DNA of 64,000 bases. Origin: Anaerolinea sp. (lineage in GTDB: Bacteria > Chloroflexota > Anaerolineae > Anaerolineales > Villigracilaceae). The stretch is taken from contig DYID01000018.1 in assembly GCA_020723805.1 (NCBI GenBank), positions 21,806-85,805 on the forward strand, in the 5' to 3' direction. Position numbers and translations under genes: made by a program. The notes under the pieces were generated by a model, which was not told where the DNA came from, ran no database searches, and saw only the letters and a list, made by a program, of their open reading frames with translations. This document shows positions 20,615 through 28,486 of the stretch, piece after piece (position 1 is the first letter of the stretch; each line of letters starts with the position of its first letter).

Positions 20615-21961
20615 ATGGAACGCTTTGATGCCGTCATCTGCGGCGCGGGCATCGTGGGTGTCTCCGCCGCCTACCACCTCGCCAAAGCGGGCATCCGCCG
20701 CATCCTGCTCGCGGACGAACGCCCGCCCCTCTCCTTCACCAGCGACCGCTCCACCGAGTGCTACCGTAACTGGTGGCCCGACCCCGCCATGCTCGCCCTC
20801 ATGAACCGCTCCATTGACCTGATGGAGGCGCTCGCCGAGGAAAGCGGCAACGTCTTTCGGATGAACCGCCGCGGCTACCTCTACGTCACTGCCGACGAGG
20901 GCAAGATCGCAGAGATGAAAGCCGCCTCAGACTTAATCTCGCGCCTAGGCGCCGGTCCGATTCGCATTCACTCCTCTGAATCTTCAGACTACCAACCTTC
21001 CCAACCCGAGGGGTTCCGCAGCGCCCCCAGCGGAGCCGATCTGCTCCTCGGCAATGACCTCATCCGCAAACATTTCCCCTGCCTCACCGGCAAAGCCGTC
21101 GCGGCGCTCCACGCGAGGCGGGCGGGATGGCTTTCCGCGCAGCAGTTGGGGATGTACCTCCTCGAAAGCGGACGCAGGCTCGGCGTCCGTTTTGAAGCGG
21201 GGAAGGTGACGGGCGTAGACACAGAGGGAGGAAAAGTTCGCGGCGTCCGATTGAGTTCGGGAGTCCGAATCGAATCCCCCATCTTCATCAACGCGGCAGG
21301 ACCGTTCCTCAAGGAGGTCGGCAAACTCGCGGGCGTGGACCTTCCGGTTCACACGGAGTTGCATCTCAAGGCGGTCATCAAGGATGCGCTGGGCGTGGTG
21401 GGACGCGATGCGCCGCTCTTGATTTGGAACGACGCGCAGACCCTGCCGTGGGAGGACGAGGAACGGGCAGCGCTGGCGGAAGACCCCGAAACCCGCTGGC
21501 TGACCGAGACCTTCCCGCCCGGCGTACACACGCGCCCCGAAGGCGGCGGCACCGACATTCTGATGCTGTGGGAATATCACACCCTGCCGATGGACCCTGT
21601 GGACGCGCCGCCGCTGGACGAGCAGTATCCCGAAATCGCCCTGCGCGGACTCGCCGCCATGCTGCCGCGCATGAGGGAATACTTCGGCAGGATGCCGCGC
21701 CCGCAGCTCGACGGCGGCTTCTACACCAAGACGCGCGAGAACCGTCCGCTGGTGGGAGCGATGGGCGCGGAGGGTGCATTTGTGGCGGGGGCAGTGTCGG
21801 GTTATGGCATCATGTCGGCGTGCGCGGTGGGAGAACTGCTCGCGGCTCACATCACAGAGTCCGCTTTGCCCGCCTACGCCGCCGATTTTGCCCCCTCGCG
21901 CTACGACGACCTCGAATACCGCAAGAAACTGGAACACTGGGGCGACAGCGGACAGTTGTGA
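20615..21961 (+). CDS. FAD-dependent oxidoreductase (DAO family)
   Basis: A 448-residue flavoprotein of the D-amino-acid/sarcosine/glycine oxidase family. The dinucleotide motif GAGIVG is at residues 10-15, an acidic Asp/Glu ends the second strand (LLADE), and the C-terminal FAD-binding part is at GAVSGYGIMSACAVGELLA. It should oxidise a secondary or primary amine substrate; the exact substrate is unknown. The start at 20615 is fixed by GGCGGAG six bases upstream, although that site lies in a terminator-like hairpin. The length is slightly above the 380-400 typical of the family. Confidence 0.9.
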   Translation: MERFDAVICGAGIVGVSAAYHLAKAGIRRILLADERPPLSFTSDRSTECYRNWWPDPAMLALMNRSIDLMEALAEESGNVFRMNRRGYLYVTADEGKIAEMKAASDLISRLGAGPIRIHSSESSDYQPSQPEGFRSAPSGADLLLGNDLIRKHFPCLTGKAVAALHARRAGWLSAQQLGMYLLESGRRLGVRFEAGKVTGVDTEGGKVRGVRLSSGVRIESPIFINAAGPFLKEVGKLAGVDLPVHTELHLKAVIKDALGVVGRDAPLLIWNDAQTLPWEDEERAALAEDPETRWLTETFPPGVHTRPEGGGTDILMLWEYHTLPMDPVDAPPLDEQYPEIALRGLAAMLPRMREYFGRMPRPQLDGGFYTKTRENRPLVGAMGAEGAFVAGAVSGYGIMSACAVGELLAAHITESALPAYAADFAPSRYDDLEYRKKLEHWGDSGQL

Positions 21962-21986
21962 ACTGAAACGCAGTTATTATGAAATC

Positions 21987-22035
21987 CGCTAATCTGCACG
22001 AATTTGCGCTAATTCTGCATTCGTGCAGATTAGCG
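21987..22035. repeat. CGCTAATCTGCACGAA inverted repeat
   Basis: Perfect 16-bp arms at 21987-22002 and 22020-22035. No T run follows, so it looks like a dispersed hairpin rather than an intrinsic terminator. Confidence 0.7.
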
Positions 22036-22088
22036 TAGATTGGCGGACACACAAACCAGTTCAACGCCAAAGAACCGAACGGGGGACT

Positions 22089-22116
22089 TTGCCCAACCCA
22101 TTCAACACGATACAAT
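22089..22116 (+). promoter_or_regulatory. promoter of the lipoprotein gene
   Basis: TTGCCC (22089-22094), a 16-bp spacer and TACAAT (22111-22116). AAGGAGGAG follows before the ATG at 22135. Confidence 0.6.
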
Positions 22117-22134
22117 CAAAAGGAGGAGAAAAAA

Positions 22135-22821
22135 ATGCCCAGCAATCTCAGGAAATTCACCCTGCTTATCCTGTCCGCCGCGGTCCTCGCCGCCTGCAAC
22201 GGCTGGGGCGTCAATCCCCTGCCCCAGCCCACGCCCTTCCTGCCCCCCACGCGGACGCCGTCCATCGTCAGCCCCACGCCCGTGAGCGGCGGCACTGCCA
22301 CCTCCACGCCGTTCATTGCCACGCTCACCCCTTCGCCCACCCTCACGCCGACCTTCCTCCCCACCAACACCAACCAGCCCTCTCCCACCGTCACGGAGAC
22401 GCCGGTCAACACCTTCACCCCCACCCCCATCACTAACGCGCCGGCGCTGCGCATCGTCATCCTCGGCTGCAACACCGACATTGACATCCTGCACGGCATG
22501 GGCGAAGTGACCAACGCCTACGTTACCCTCAAGAACATCGGCAACGTCCCGTTGACCAATCTAGTTGCCACCCTCTACGCCCTCGACGAAGCCAGAGAGC
22601 ATCCCGACAAAACTCAGGAAATCGCCCTCATCCCCGTCGGCTATGAAATCACCCTTAAATTGACCGTGGACAGCACCTACAAGGCGGAAAGCCCCATCCA
22701 GGTGGAGGTGCGCAGCGACCAGGGACTCTTCCCCCGCGAAGGCGCCGCCTCCTGCCGGGACCTCGGACGCTTCATCCCCAAACCCGACGGCTTGAACACG
22801 CCCGTACCTCTTTCCCCTTAA
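22135..22821 (+). CDS. secreted lipoprotein with Thr/Pro-rich stalk
   Basis: A 228-residue lipoprotein. The signal peptide ends in the lipobox LAAC (Cys near residue 22). A stalk of about 75 residues rich in Thr and Pro follows. The C-terminal domain (about 100-220) is a beta-sandwich-like module (AYVTLKNIGNVPLTNLVATLYALD) that resembles CARDB/FxLYD-type Ig folds. It is expected to be tethered to the outer face of the membrane. The start is supported by AAGGAGGAG and a promoter. Such stalked lipoproteins recur in Chloroflexota; no ligand can be inferred. Confidence 0.85.
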   Translation: MPSNLRKFTLLILSAAVLAACNGWGVNPLPQPTPFLPPTRTPSIVSPTPVSGGTATSTPFIATLTPSPTLTPTFLPTNTNQPSPTVTETPVNTFTPTPITNAPALRIVILGCNTDIDILHGMGEVTNAYVTLKNIGNVPLTNLVATLYALDEAREHPDKTQEIALIPVGYEITLKLTVDSTYKAESPIQVEVRSDQGLFPREGAASCRDLGRFIPKPDGLNTPVPLSP

Positions 22822-22890
22822 GAGCACATCCCGCGCAGTCTGAGGAAAGCAGATGAACTTTTCAGCCGCTTTCCAACGCTGCCGGAAGGT

Positions 22891-22896
22891 TATAAT
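22891..22896 (+). promoter_or_regulatory. -10 box of a probable leaderless gene
   Basis: A perfect TATAAT with six bases between it and ATG 22903. No ribosome-binding site is seen. The -35 is weak (TTTCCA at 22870, spacing 15). Confidence 0.6.
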
Positions 22897-22902
22897 CGAA
22901 AT

Positions 22903-23667
22903 ATGGCAAACGACAATTTATCCACCCTTCGCAATAAAATCGCCATCCTGATAGACGGCGATAACGCCCAGCCCTCCCTCCTGCCGGAAATGTTGGTGGA
23001 GGCTGGTAAACACGGGCAGGTCACCGTCCGCCGCATCTACGGCGATTGGACTACCAGCAACATGAATTCCTGGAAGGACATCCTCAACTATCACGCCTTC
23101 CAGCCCATCCAGCAGTTCCGCTACACCGTCGGCAAGAACGCCACCGACAGCGCCATGATCATTGACGCCATGGACATCCTCCACTCCGGCGTGGTGGACG
23201 GCTTCTGTCTCGTCTCCTCCGACAGCGACTACACCCGCCTTGCCACCCGCATCCGCGAATCGGGCATCTTCGTGATGGGCATCGGCGAAAAGAAGACCCC
23301 CAAAGCCTTCGTCAACGCCTGCGATGTGTTCGTCTTCACCGAAAATCTTGCGGCGGAGAAAAAAGCCCTGCGGCAGAAGCAGGCGCAGGCGAAGAAAACG
23401 ACCGGCAAGAAGCACGAAGAAGGCAAAGAGGAACTCGATCCCATGCCCGTTTTGAGTCAGGCATTCGAAATGGCAGTCGGGCAGGACGGCTGGGCGCCGC
23501 TTGCCACACTGGGACAGGCAATTTATCAGGTAGACCCGAGTTTCGACCCCCGCACCTACGGTCACAAACAACTCTCGCGCATGATCGCCAAACTCAAAGA
23601 CCGCTTCGAAATCCGCACGCAGGATGTGGGCGGCACCACCGTCATGTACGTCAAAATGAAGGAATAG
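22903..23667 (+). CDS. NYN-domain putative RNase with C-terminal LOTUS/OST-HTH domain (LabA/DUF88-like)
   Basis: A 254-residue cytoplasmic protein. The N-terminal NYN (PIN-like) domain shows the acidic catalytic motifs AILIDGDNAQ (about 10-19), ATDSAMIIDAMD (about 83-94) and SSDSDY (about 106-111). A Lys/Gln-rich linker (about 150-175) leads to a LOTUS (OST-HTH) RNA-binding domain (about 185-250). The family is predicted to cut or bind RNA; cellular targets are not known. The -10 box lies six bases before the ATG. Three bases separate its stop from the next gene. Confidence 0.9.
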   Translation: MANDNLSTLRNKIAILIDGDNAQPSLLPEMLVEAGKHGQVTVRRIYGDWTTSNMNSWKDILNYHAFQPIQQFRYTVGKNATDSAMIIDAMDILHSGVVDGFCLVSSDSDYTRLATRIRESGIFVMGIGEKKTPKAFVNACDVFVFTENLAAEKKALRQKQAQAKKTTGKKHEEGKEELDPMPVLSQAFEMAVGQDGWAPLATLGQAIYQVDPSFDPRTYGHKQLSRMIAKLKDRFEIRTQDVGGTTVMYVKMKE

Positions 23668-23670
23668 CCC

Positions 23671-24189
23671 ATGTCCACCCGCCTGATGCAAAGCCTGAAG
23701 TTTACCGAGGAAGATCTTCCCTACAACCGCCGCGGGGTATTGTCTCCCCAGCAGGTAAGCCGCATTACAGCACAACGCCGAACCATCAAACTCGTTCTTT
23801 TGATTTTGGGATTACTTCTGACAGGTGGAGGCTTGGCGTTTCTGCCCGGCATGCTCGACCTGTATGCCCAAGGCGATTCCAACTGGATGGCGAATGCGGC
23901 AGCCTTGGGCATTTTTGCCTTGCTTGGTTTGCCGCTGGTCTATCTAGGTATCCGCCCGATGCGCCCGGTCAAAGTGGCGGCGGCGAGGGGACCGGTCAAG
24001 GTTGCCCGCGTTCAACGGACGAGCCGCACCAACAACGCCACCAGCACCTATGTTGCCACCGAGCTGCACATTGCCGGAAAAATCTTCAGCCTGCCCGATG
24101 CCGCCTTCTCCGAACTGGAGGACGGCGCAATGTACGCCGTTTATCATTGGGAAGGATTGGATGAGGTCTTTTCGCTGGAGAAGATGTAA
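23671..24189 (+). CDS. two-helix membrane protein of unknown function
   Basis: A 172-residue protein. An N-terminal cytoplasmic segment of about 30 residues is followed by two membrane helices (about 35-55 and 72-95). The soluble C-terminal domain contains the sequence TYVATELHIAGKIFSLPDAAFSEL. Beta strands and a YAVYHWEGLDEVFSLE ending suggest a small sandwich domain. It starts three bases after the NYN gene, so it is likely co-transcribed. I recognise no family with certainty. Confidence 0.75.
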   Translation: MSTRLMQSLKFTEEDLPYNRRGVLSPQQVSRITAQRRTIKLVLLILGLLLTGGGLAFLPGMLDLYAQGDSNWMANAAALGIFALLGLPLVYLGIRPMRPVKVAAARGPVKVARVQRTSRTNNATSTYVATELHIAGKIFSLPDAAFSELEDGAMYAVYHWEGLDEVFSLEKM

Positions 24190-24208
24190 ACGCGAGGGGG
24201 CTTGCGCC

Positions 24209-25471
24209 TCACTTCAATTCTTCCAGTACGCTTCGCGCCACGACTTCGGGCTGTTCCCCGTTAAATAACCGAATCAACGCCTTTTGCAAAAGAGGTCCCA
24301 CCACCGCTGCGGCGTCTTCGGGCGGAAGCGGATGCGCCGATTGAAGCGCTTCATGGATGGGCGCTCTCAACTCCGCATCCCACCCATTCAGCGCCTGCGG
24401 GCGGACGGGCAGGAGGCCGGCGGCGCGCGTCCATTCGGACATGAATCCGCTCTCGACAAGATACGAAGCCACTTCCACAGCCAAGGGTTGATTTTCGACA
24501 TTCGAACCCGCCAGCGCCCACACCCACCCATCCCCCATTGTGTAATGACCGTTATCGAGCCCCGGCAGAGGGAGGTACTCTCCGCTGGGAGATTGAAGGT
24601 TGCTGGAAATCCACACCACAGCCAGGTCCGCTTGACCGCTGTGATACAACTGCAATGCTTGGGCGTCTGTCTGCAAATCGCGGGTGGAGAGCGGAACAAT
24701 CCCGCGGTCTATTGCCTGACGGTAAAAAGCAAACAGCCGGGTAAGCGTGGCTTCATCCAGAGTCAATGCACCCTGTTCACTTACCAGCGGCAGGCTGCCG
24801 GAAAGATAGAGGGAAAGCGGAAACGCCGCCCGCGGGTCGGAGGCGGGGAACGCCAAAGAAGCGCCCGAAGCGAAGATATCTGCCCAGGAGGCGGGAGGCG
24901 CATCGAACAACCCGCGACGCTGGACGATGACCAAAACATCGCTCGCAAAGGGGATGCCGTATTCGACGTTTTTGAGATGTCCCAGGTCGCGGGCAAAGGC
25001 ATACCAGTCGGGGTCTTGCAAGAGGGTGGTCAGCCCCTCGAGCGGATGCAAAATGCCAGCCGATGCCGCCTTTTGCATGTTCCAATAGGATAGCGCAATC
25101 AGGTCCGGCATGGCGGCAGGAGCGGCGTTGTTCGTGATGGAGAGGGTGCGCAGGATGTCGGTCTCGGACTTGATACGGATGTCGAGTTTGATGCCGGGAT
25201 GTTCCGCCTCGAAGGTTTGCAGGCGGGCTTTGAGCAATTCGGCAGAGGGTGTGCCGGCGTTCGGGTCGAAACGCGGGGGAAGCCAGACGCGCAAAAGACG
25301 TGGCTGGTCGGTCCCTGCCGGGGCGGGGGCGGTGGGAGTCGCCTGAGGGGTGGCGGTGGCTTGGGGTGACGGAACAGGCGTCGGCGGGGAAAGAAGCGGG
25401 GTGAGGGACGCGCATCCCGCCAAAAGCAGGGTGAGCGTCAGTGACGCAATCCGCCAAAATCGTGAGGTCAT
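24209..25471 (-). CDS. ABC-type extracellular solute-binding lipoprotein
   Basis: A 420-residue lipoprotein. The signal peptide ends in LLAGC (Cys about residue 20). A Pro/Thr/Ala-rich linker to about residue 60 leads to a periplasmic-binding-protein fold of the sugar or peptide class (VWLPPRFD, then FEAEHPGIKLDIR, a family-1-type signature). No permease or ATPase gene is near, so the transporter is elsewhere or this is an orphan receptor. The start at 25471 is fixed by the ATGA overlap with the M42 gene. As the last gene of the peptidase cluster it suggests peptide or amino acid capture, but the ligand is inferred. Confidence 0.85.
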   Translation of the reverse strand: MTSRFWRIASLTLTLLLAGCASLTPLLSPPTPVPSPQATATPQATPTAPAPAGTDQPRLLRVWLPPRFDPNAGTPSAELLKARLQTFEAEHPGIKLDIRIKSETDILRTLSITNNAAPAAMPDLIALSYWNMQKAASAGILHPLEGLTTLLQDPDWYAFARDLGHLKNVEYGIPFASDVLVIVQRRGLFDAPPASWADIFASGASLAFPASDPRAAFPLSLYLSGSLPLVSEQGALTLDEATLTRLFAFYRQAIDRGIVPLSTRDLQTDAQALQLYHSGQADLAVVWISSNLQSPSGEYLPLPGLDNGHYTMGDGWVWALAGSNVENQPLAVEVASYLVESGFMSEWTRAAGLLPVRPQALNGWDAELRAPIHEALQSAHPLPPEDAAAVVGPLLQKALIRLFNGEQPEVVARSVLEELK

Positions 25472-26472
25472 TCGAGGGCAATCGACGCGCGCAGGAGGGC
25501 GGTCAGCAGTTTGACTGAGTTTTGTATGTCGGTGTAGTCCACCATTTCGGAGGGCGAATGGACATAGCGGGTGGCGACTGAAATACAGCCGGAGGGTACG
25601 CCGGATCGTGTGCCTTGCATGGCGCGCGCATCGGTGCCGCCGAACAACAGGACTTCGCGCTGGTAGGGGATGTTGTTCTTTTCCGCCGTGCGAATCATCC
25701 ATTGGACGACGCGCGGGTCGGAGAGTGCGCCGGCATCCTTGATTTTGATGCAGGGACCCTTGCCCAGCGCCATTTCCATTTTGGCGGCGTCGGGGGTGTC
25801 GGCGGCGGGGGTTACGTCGAGGGCGATGCCGAGGTCGGGGTCAATGCCAAAGGCGGAGGTGGTTGCGCCGCGCACGCCCACTTCCTCCTGGGTGGTGAAG
25901 ACGAAGTACACGTCGTGCGGCGTGGATTTGAGGGCGCGCAGTGTTTCGATGGCGACCAGCACGCCGACGCGGTCGTCCATGGATTTGGCGACGAGGCGGT
26001 CCCCCATTTCGATGAATGGGCGGTCGAAGGCGGCAACGTCGCCCACTTTGACGGGACAATCTTTTTGGCTGGCGGCGCCCACATCTATAAAGACTTTGTC
26101 GAGGGCAGGGGCTTCGTGGGTTTTATCGAAACGATCGTAGCCGATAACACCGTGTACGCCGTTCAAAAAGCGGACACGCCCGCCGTGAACGTATTTGCCA
26201 AACACGCCGCCGATCGGCGAGAAGCGGACGAAGCCTCGTTCATCCACATGGCTGACCATGAGTCCGATTTCGTCCATGTGGGCGGCGATCATGATCTTTT
26301 TCGCGTCTTTGGAGGGCTTGGTCGGTTTTTTGCGGGCGATGAGGTTGCCAAGCGCGTCCACCTGGATTTCGTCGGCGAGGGGTTCAACTTCCGCCCGCAC
26401 GAGTTTGCGGACTTCGTCTTCGTAGCCGGAGGGTCCAAAGGTTTCGGTGAGTTGTTTGAGGAGTTTTTTCAT
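25468..26472 (-). CDS. M42 family metallopeptidase (copy 1)
   Basis: A 334-residue dinuclear-metal aminopeptidase of the M42 (TET-type/endoglucanase-like) family. Metal and catalytic motifs are visible: AAHMDEIGLMV, MDDRVG, TQEEVGVRGA and IALDVTPAAD. These enzymes form large tetrahedral particles and trim peptides in the cytoplasm. The gene overlaps the solute-binding lipoprotein by four bases. It follows the S51-like gene after a 122-base gap filled by an octamer array. It is closely related in plan to the two other M42 genes nearby. Confidence 0.93.
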   Translation of the reverse strand: MKKLLKQLTETFGPSGYEDEVRKLVRAEVEPLADEIQVDALGNLIARKKPTKPSKDAKKIMIAAHMDEIGLMVSHVDERGFVRFSPIGGVFGKYVHGGRVRFLNGVHGVIGYDRFDKTHEAPALDKVFIDVGAASQKDCPVKVGDVAAFDRPFIEMGDRLVAKSMDDRVGVLVAIETLRALKSTPHDVYFVFTTQEEVGVRGATTSAFGIDPDLGIALDVTPAADTPDAAKMEMALGKGPCIKIKDAGALSDPRVVQWMIRTAEKNNIPYQREVLLFGGTDARAMQGTRSGVPSGCISVATRYVHSPSEMVDYTDIQNSVKLLTALLRASIALE

Positions 26473-26484
26473 TTGTGAGTCCTG

Positions 26485-26564
26485 AGTCTGATAGTCTTAT
26501 AGTCTGATAGTCATGTAGTCCGATGGTCTTGTAGTCTAGTAGTCATGTAGTCCGATAGTCTTCT
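26485..26564. repeat. octanucleotide tandem array AGTCNNNT x10
   Basis: Ten consecutive 8-base units begin with AGTC or GGTC and nearly all end in T (AGTCTGAT, AGTCTTAT, AGTCATGT and so on). It fills the gap between the M42 copy 1 and S51-like genes. Unlike the other arrays here, the period is 8, not 7. Confidence 0.8.
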
Positions 26565-26594
26565 GGTTTTGCAGTTTGATGGCAGGTTGGATTT

Positions 26595-27305
26595 TCAGTC
26601 GAGCAGGATGGTTTGACCGTTTTCGTAGACTTTTTCTTCCTTTTTCGTGAAGACATGGACGCTGCCTCGTCCCATGACACGCCATTCGCCGCCGAGCCGG
26701 CCGACGAGCGCGGTTTCTTCGTCCACGCCGATCATGCGCTCATTTTCGCGCAGTTGCCGGCGCAGGGCAAAGACAAAGGGTTTGAACACGGCTGGAACGG
26801 CGTCGAAGTGCGGGAGGAGGAATTCCACCGGCAGGATGCCAAAGCCGGTCTGCGTTTGCGCCAGGCGGAAGCGGGGGATGCGCCGGGCGAGGATCATGGC
26901 GCCCGCCGAACAGCCGGCATAGACCGCGCCGCGTTGCCAGGCGCGCATGGCGGCGTTCCAGGCGCGGCTTCCATGCAGGGTTTCGTAGAGGTAGCCGGGG
27001 TCGCCGCCAGAGAAGTAGATCAGGTCGGCGGTTTCGAGTGCCGATTCCCATTGAGGGTCGTCCGCAGACCGACGGTCAATGATGCGAAGCGCCTTTGCAT
27101 CTGCGCCGAGTTTTTCAAAGTGCAGCACGCCCATATCAGACCAGCGGTTGACGCTGGCGTCGCCCTCCCGTCCCGCCGCGGTGGGCAGACAAACGACGCG
27201 CGGTTTGCGTCCGTTCAAGTTCAGGCTGGCGAGCAGATGACGGTCAACGGTTTCCATGACGGGAAGGTATTCGCCGGAGCCGGCAAGGGCGATGAGTCCG
27301 TTCAT
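26595..27305 (-). CDS. S51 peptidase / cyanophycinase-like hydrolase
   Basis: A 236-residue class I amidotransferase-like hydrolase of the S51 group (peptidase E, cyanophycinase). The nucleophile elbow YAGCSAGAMIL (Ser about residue 131) and the FSGGDPGYLYETL segment (about 98-110) are both typical. It should cleave aspartyl dipeptides or similar small peptides in the cytoplasm, which suits the peptide-degrading context. The start at 27305 begins MNGLIALAGSGEYLP, the usual start of the fold. No ribosome site is strong. Confidence 0.85.
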   Translation of the reverse strand: MNGLIALAGSGEYLPVMETVDRHLLASLNLNGRKPRVVCLPTAAGREGDASVNRWSDMGVLHFEKLGADAKALRIIDRRSADDPQWESALETADLIYFSGGDPGYLYETLHGSRAWNAAMRAWQRGAVYAGCSAGAMILARRIPRFRLAQTQTGFGILPVEFLLPHFDAVPAVFKPFVFALRRQLRENERMIGVDEETALVGRLGGEWRVMGRGSVHVFTKKEEKVYENGQTILLD

Positions 27306-27330
27306 GAGAGAGTCAGTAAGTGATAATTGG

Positions 27331-28419
27331 TCAACGGGAGGCGAGGAGGGCGGGGGTGATTTTCTTCAACGCCGCATGAAGGAGAGCAAGGGTGTGCTTC
27401 CAATCATCCACGCGCGAGAGGCTGATGGGAGAGTGGGTATAGCGGTGCGGGACGGAGACCGAAACGGTGGGGATGCCCGCCAGCGCGCGCTGGATGGCGC
27501 CCGAATCGGTGCCGCCTCCGCCGGGCTGGCGGAATTGGTAGGGAATGGCTTCGGCGTCGCCTACTGCGCTGAGGAAGCGTACCAGCCGCGGGTCGTGAAG
27601 CGTCGAGCCGTCGGCGATGTAGATGGCAGGACCGGCGCCGAGTTTGGTGTTATATGCCGTGTTTTCACTGCCGTCATGGACGGGCAGGTCGTTGGCAGGC
27701 GTCGAGTCGATGGCAATCGCCAGATCGGGGTTGAAGTATTGCGCCGCCACCTTCGCGCCGCGCAAACCGATTTCCTCCTGCACGGTGAACGCCGCACACA
27801 GGTCAATGTTTGCGGGGGCATGTTTGAAGAGTTCGATGAGCGTCGCCACGCCGATGCGATCGTCAATGGCTTTGGACATGATGGTCTGACCCGCATGGCG
27901 GAACTTCGTGGCAAAGCCGGCGCGGTCGCCGATTTTTGCCTTGCCGCCCAGCCCCACGTCAATGCGCAGCGCATCCAGCGGGACCTTGCGGGTGTATTCG
28001 TCGCCCTCCATCAGGTGAACCGGTTTGCCGCCAATGACGCCGGGCATGCGGTCTTTGCCGACGAACACCTGCTTGCCGACCAGATGACGGACATCAATAC
28101 TGCCGACGGTCTCAAAGCGATAGATGCCTTCGCCATCCTCCGCCACAATCATAAAGCCGACTTCGTCCATGTGCGCGTCGAGCATCACGCGCAGACGCTT
28201 CGCTCCCCGCCCCTTCGACTGCGAAGCGCTCAGGGCGGCGCCCCGCTTAACCGCCAGGACGTTGCCCAGCGCATCCACCTTGACCTCATCGGCGTAGGGT
28301 TTGATTTCCTCGAGGACGATCTTCCGCACCTCGCCTTCATCACCCGAAACCGCGATGGCGTTGCAAAGTTTTTCCAATAATTTCAATTGAGCCTTCCCAA
28401 AGGCGATTTTCTCAGCCAT
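27331..28419 (-). CDS. M42 family metallopeptidase (copy 2)
   Basis: A 362-residue M42 aminopeptidase with the motifs LDAHMDEVGFMI, IDDRIGVATL, VQEEIGLRGAKVA and IAIDSTPAND. It is a little longer than copy 1 because of insertions around VKRGAALSASQ. The start at 28419 is chosen because GGAG lies seven bases upstream; the frame continues upstream into a purine-rich repeat that is unlikely to be coding. It lies between copies 1 and 3 and reads the same way, giving an operon-like run. Confidence 0.92.
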   Translation of the reverse strand: MAEKIAFGKAQLKLLEKLCNAIAVSGDEGEVRKIVLEEIKPYADEVKVDALGNVLAVKRGAALSASQSKGRGAKRLRVMLDAHMDEVGFMIVAEDGEGIYRFETVGSIDVRHLVGKQVFVGKDRMPGVIGGKPVHLMEGDEYTRKVPLDALRIDVGLGGKAKIGDRAGFATKFRHAGQTIMSKAIDDRIGVATLIELFKHAPANIDLCAAFTVQEEIGLRGAKVAAQYFNPDLAIAIDSTPANDLPVHDGSENTAYNTKLGAGPAIYIADGSTLHDPRLVRFLSAVGDAEAIPYQFRQPGGGGTDSGAIQRALAGIPTVSVSVPHRYTHSPISLSRVDDWKHTLALLHAALKKITPALLASR

Positions 28420-28433
28420 ACCATTCTCCACAT

Positions 28434-28485
28434 GAAAGAAAGAGGAAAGACGAAAGAAAATTCTTTCTTCCTTCTTCTTTCTTGA
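28434..28485. repeat. GAAAGAN / TCTTTC heptamer inverted array
   Basis: Units such as GAAAGAG, GAAAGAC and GAAAGAA on one side face TCTTCCT, TCTTCTT and TCTTGAT on the other. The centre is GAAAGAA-AA-TTCTTTC. It fills the gap between M42 copies 2 and 3. Confidence 0.75.
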
Positions 28486-28486
28486 T

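Noticed and set aside
26485..26564. CRISPR array
   Set aside because: The unit is 8 bases with no spacers of 30 or more bases and no cas genes nearby.
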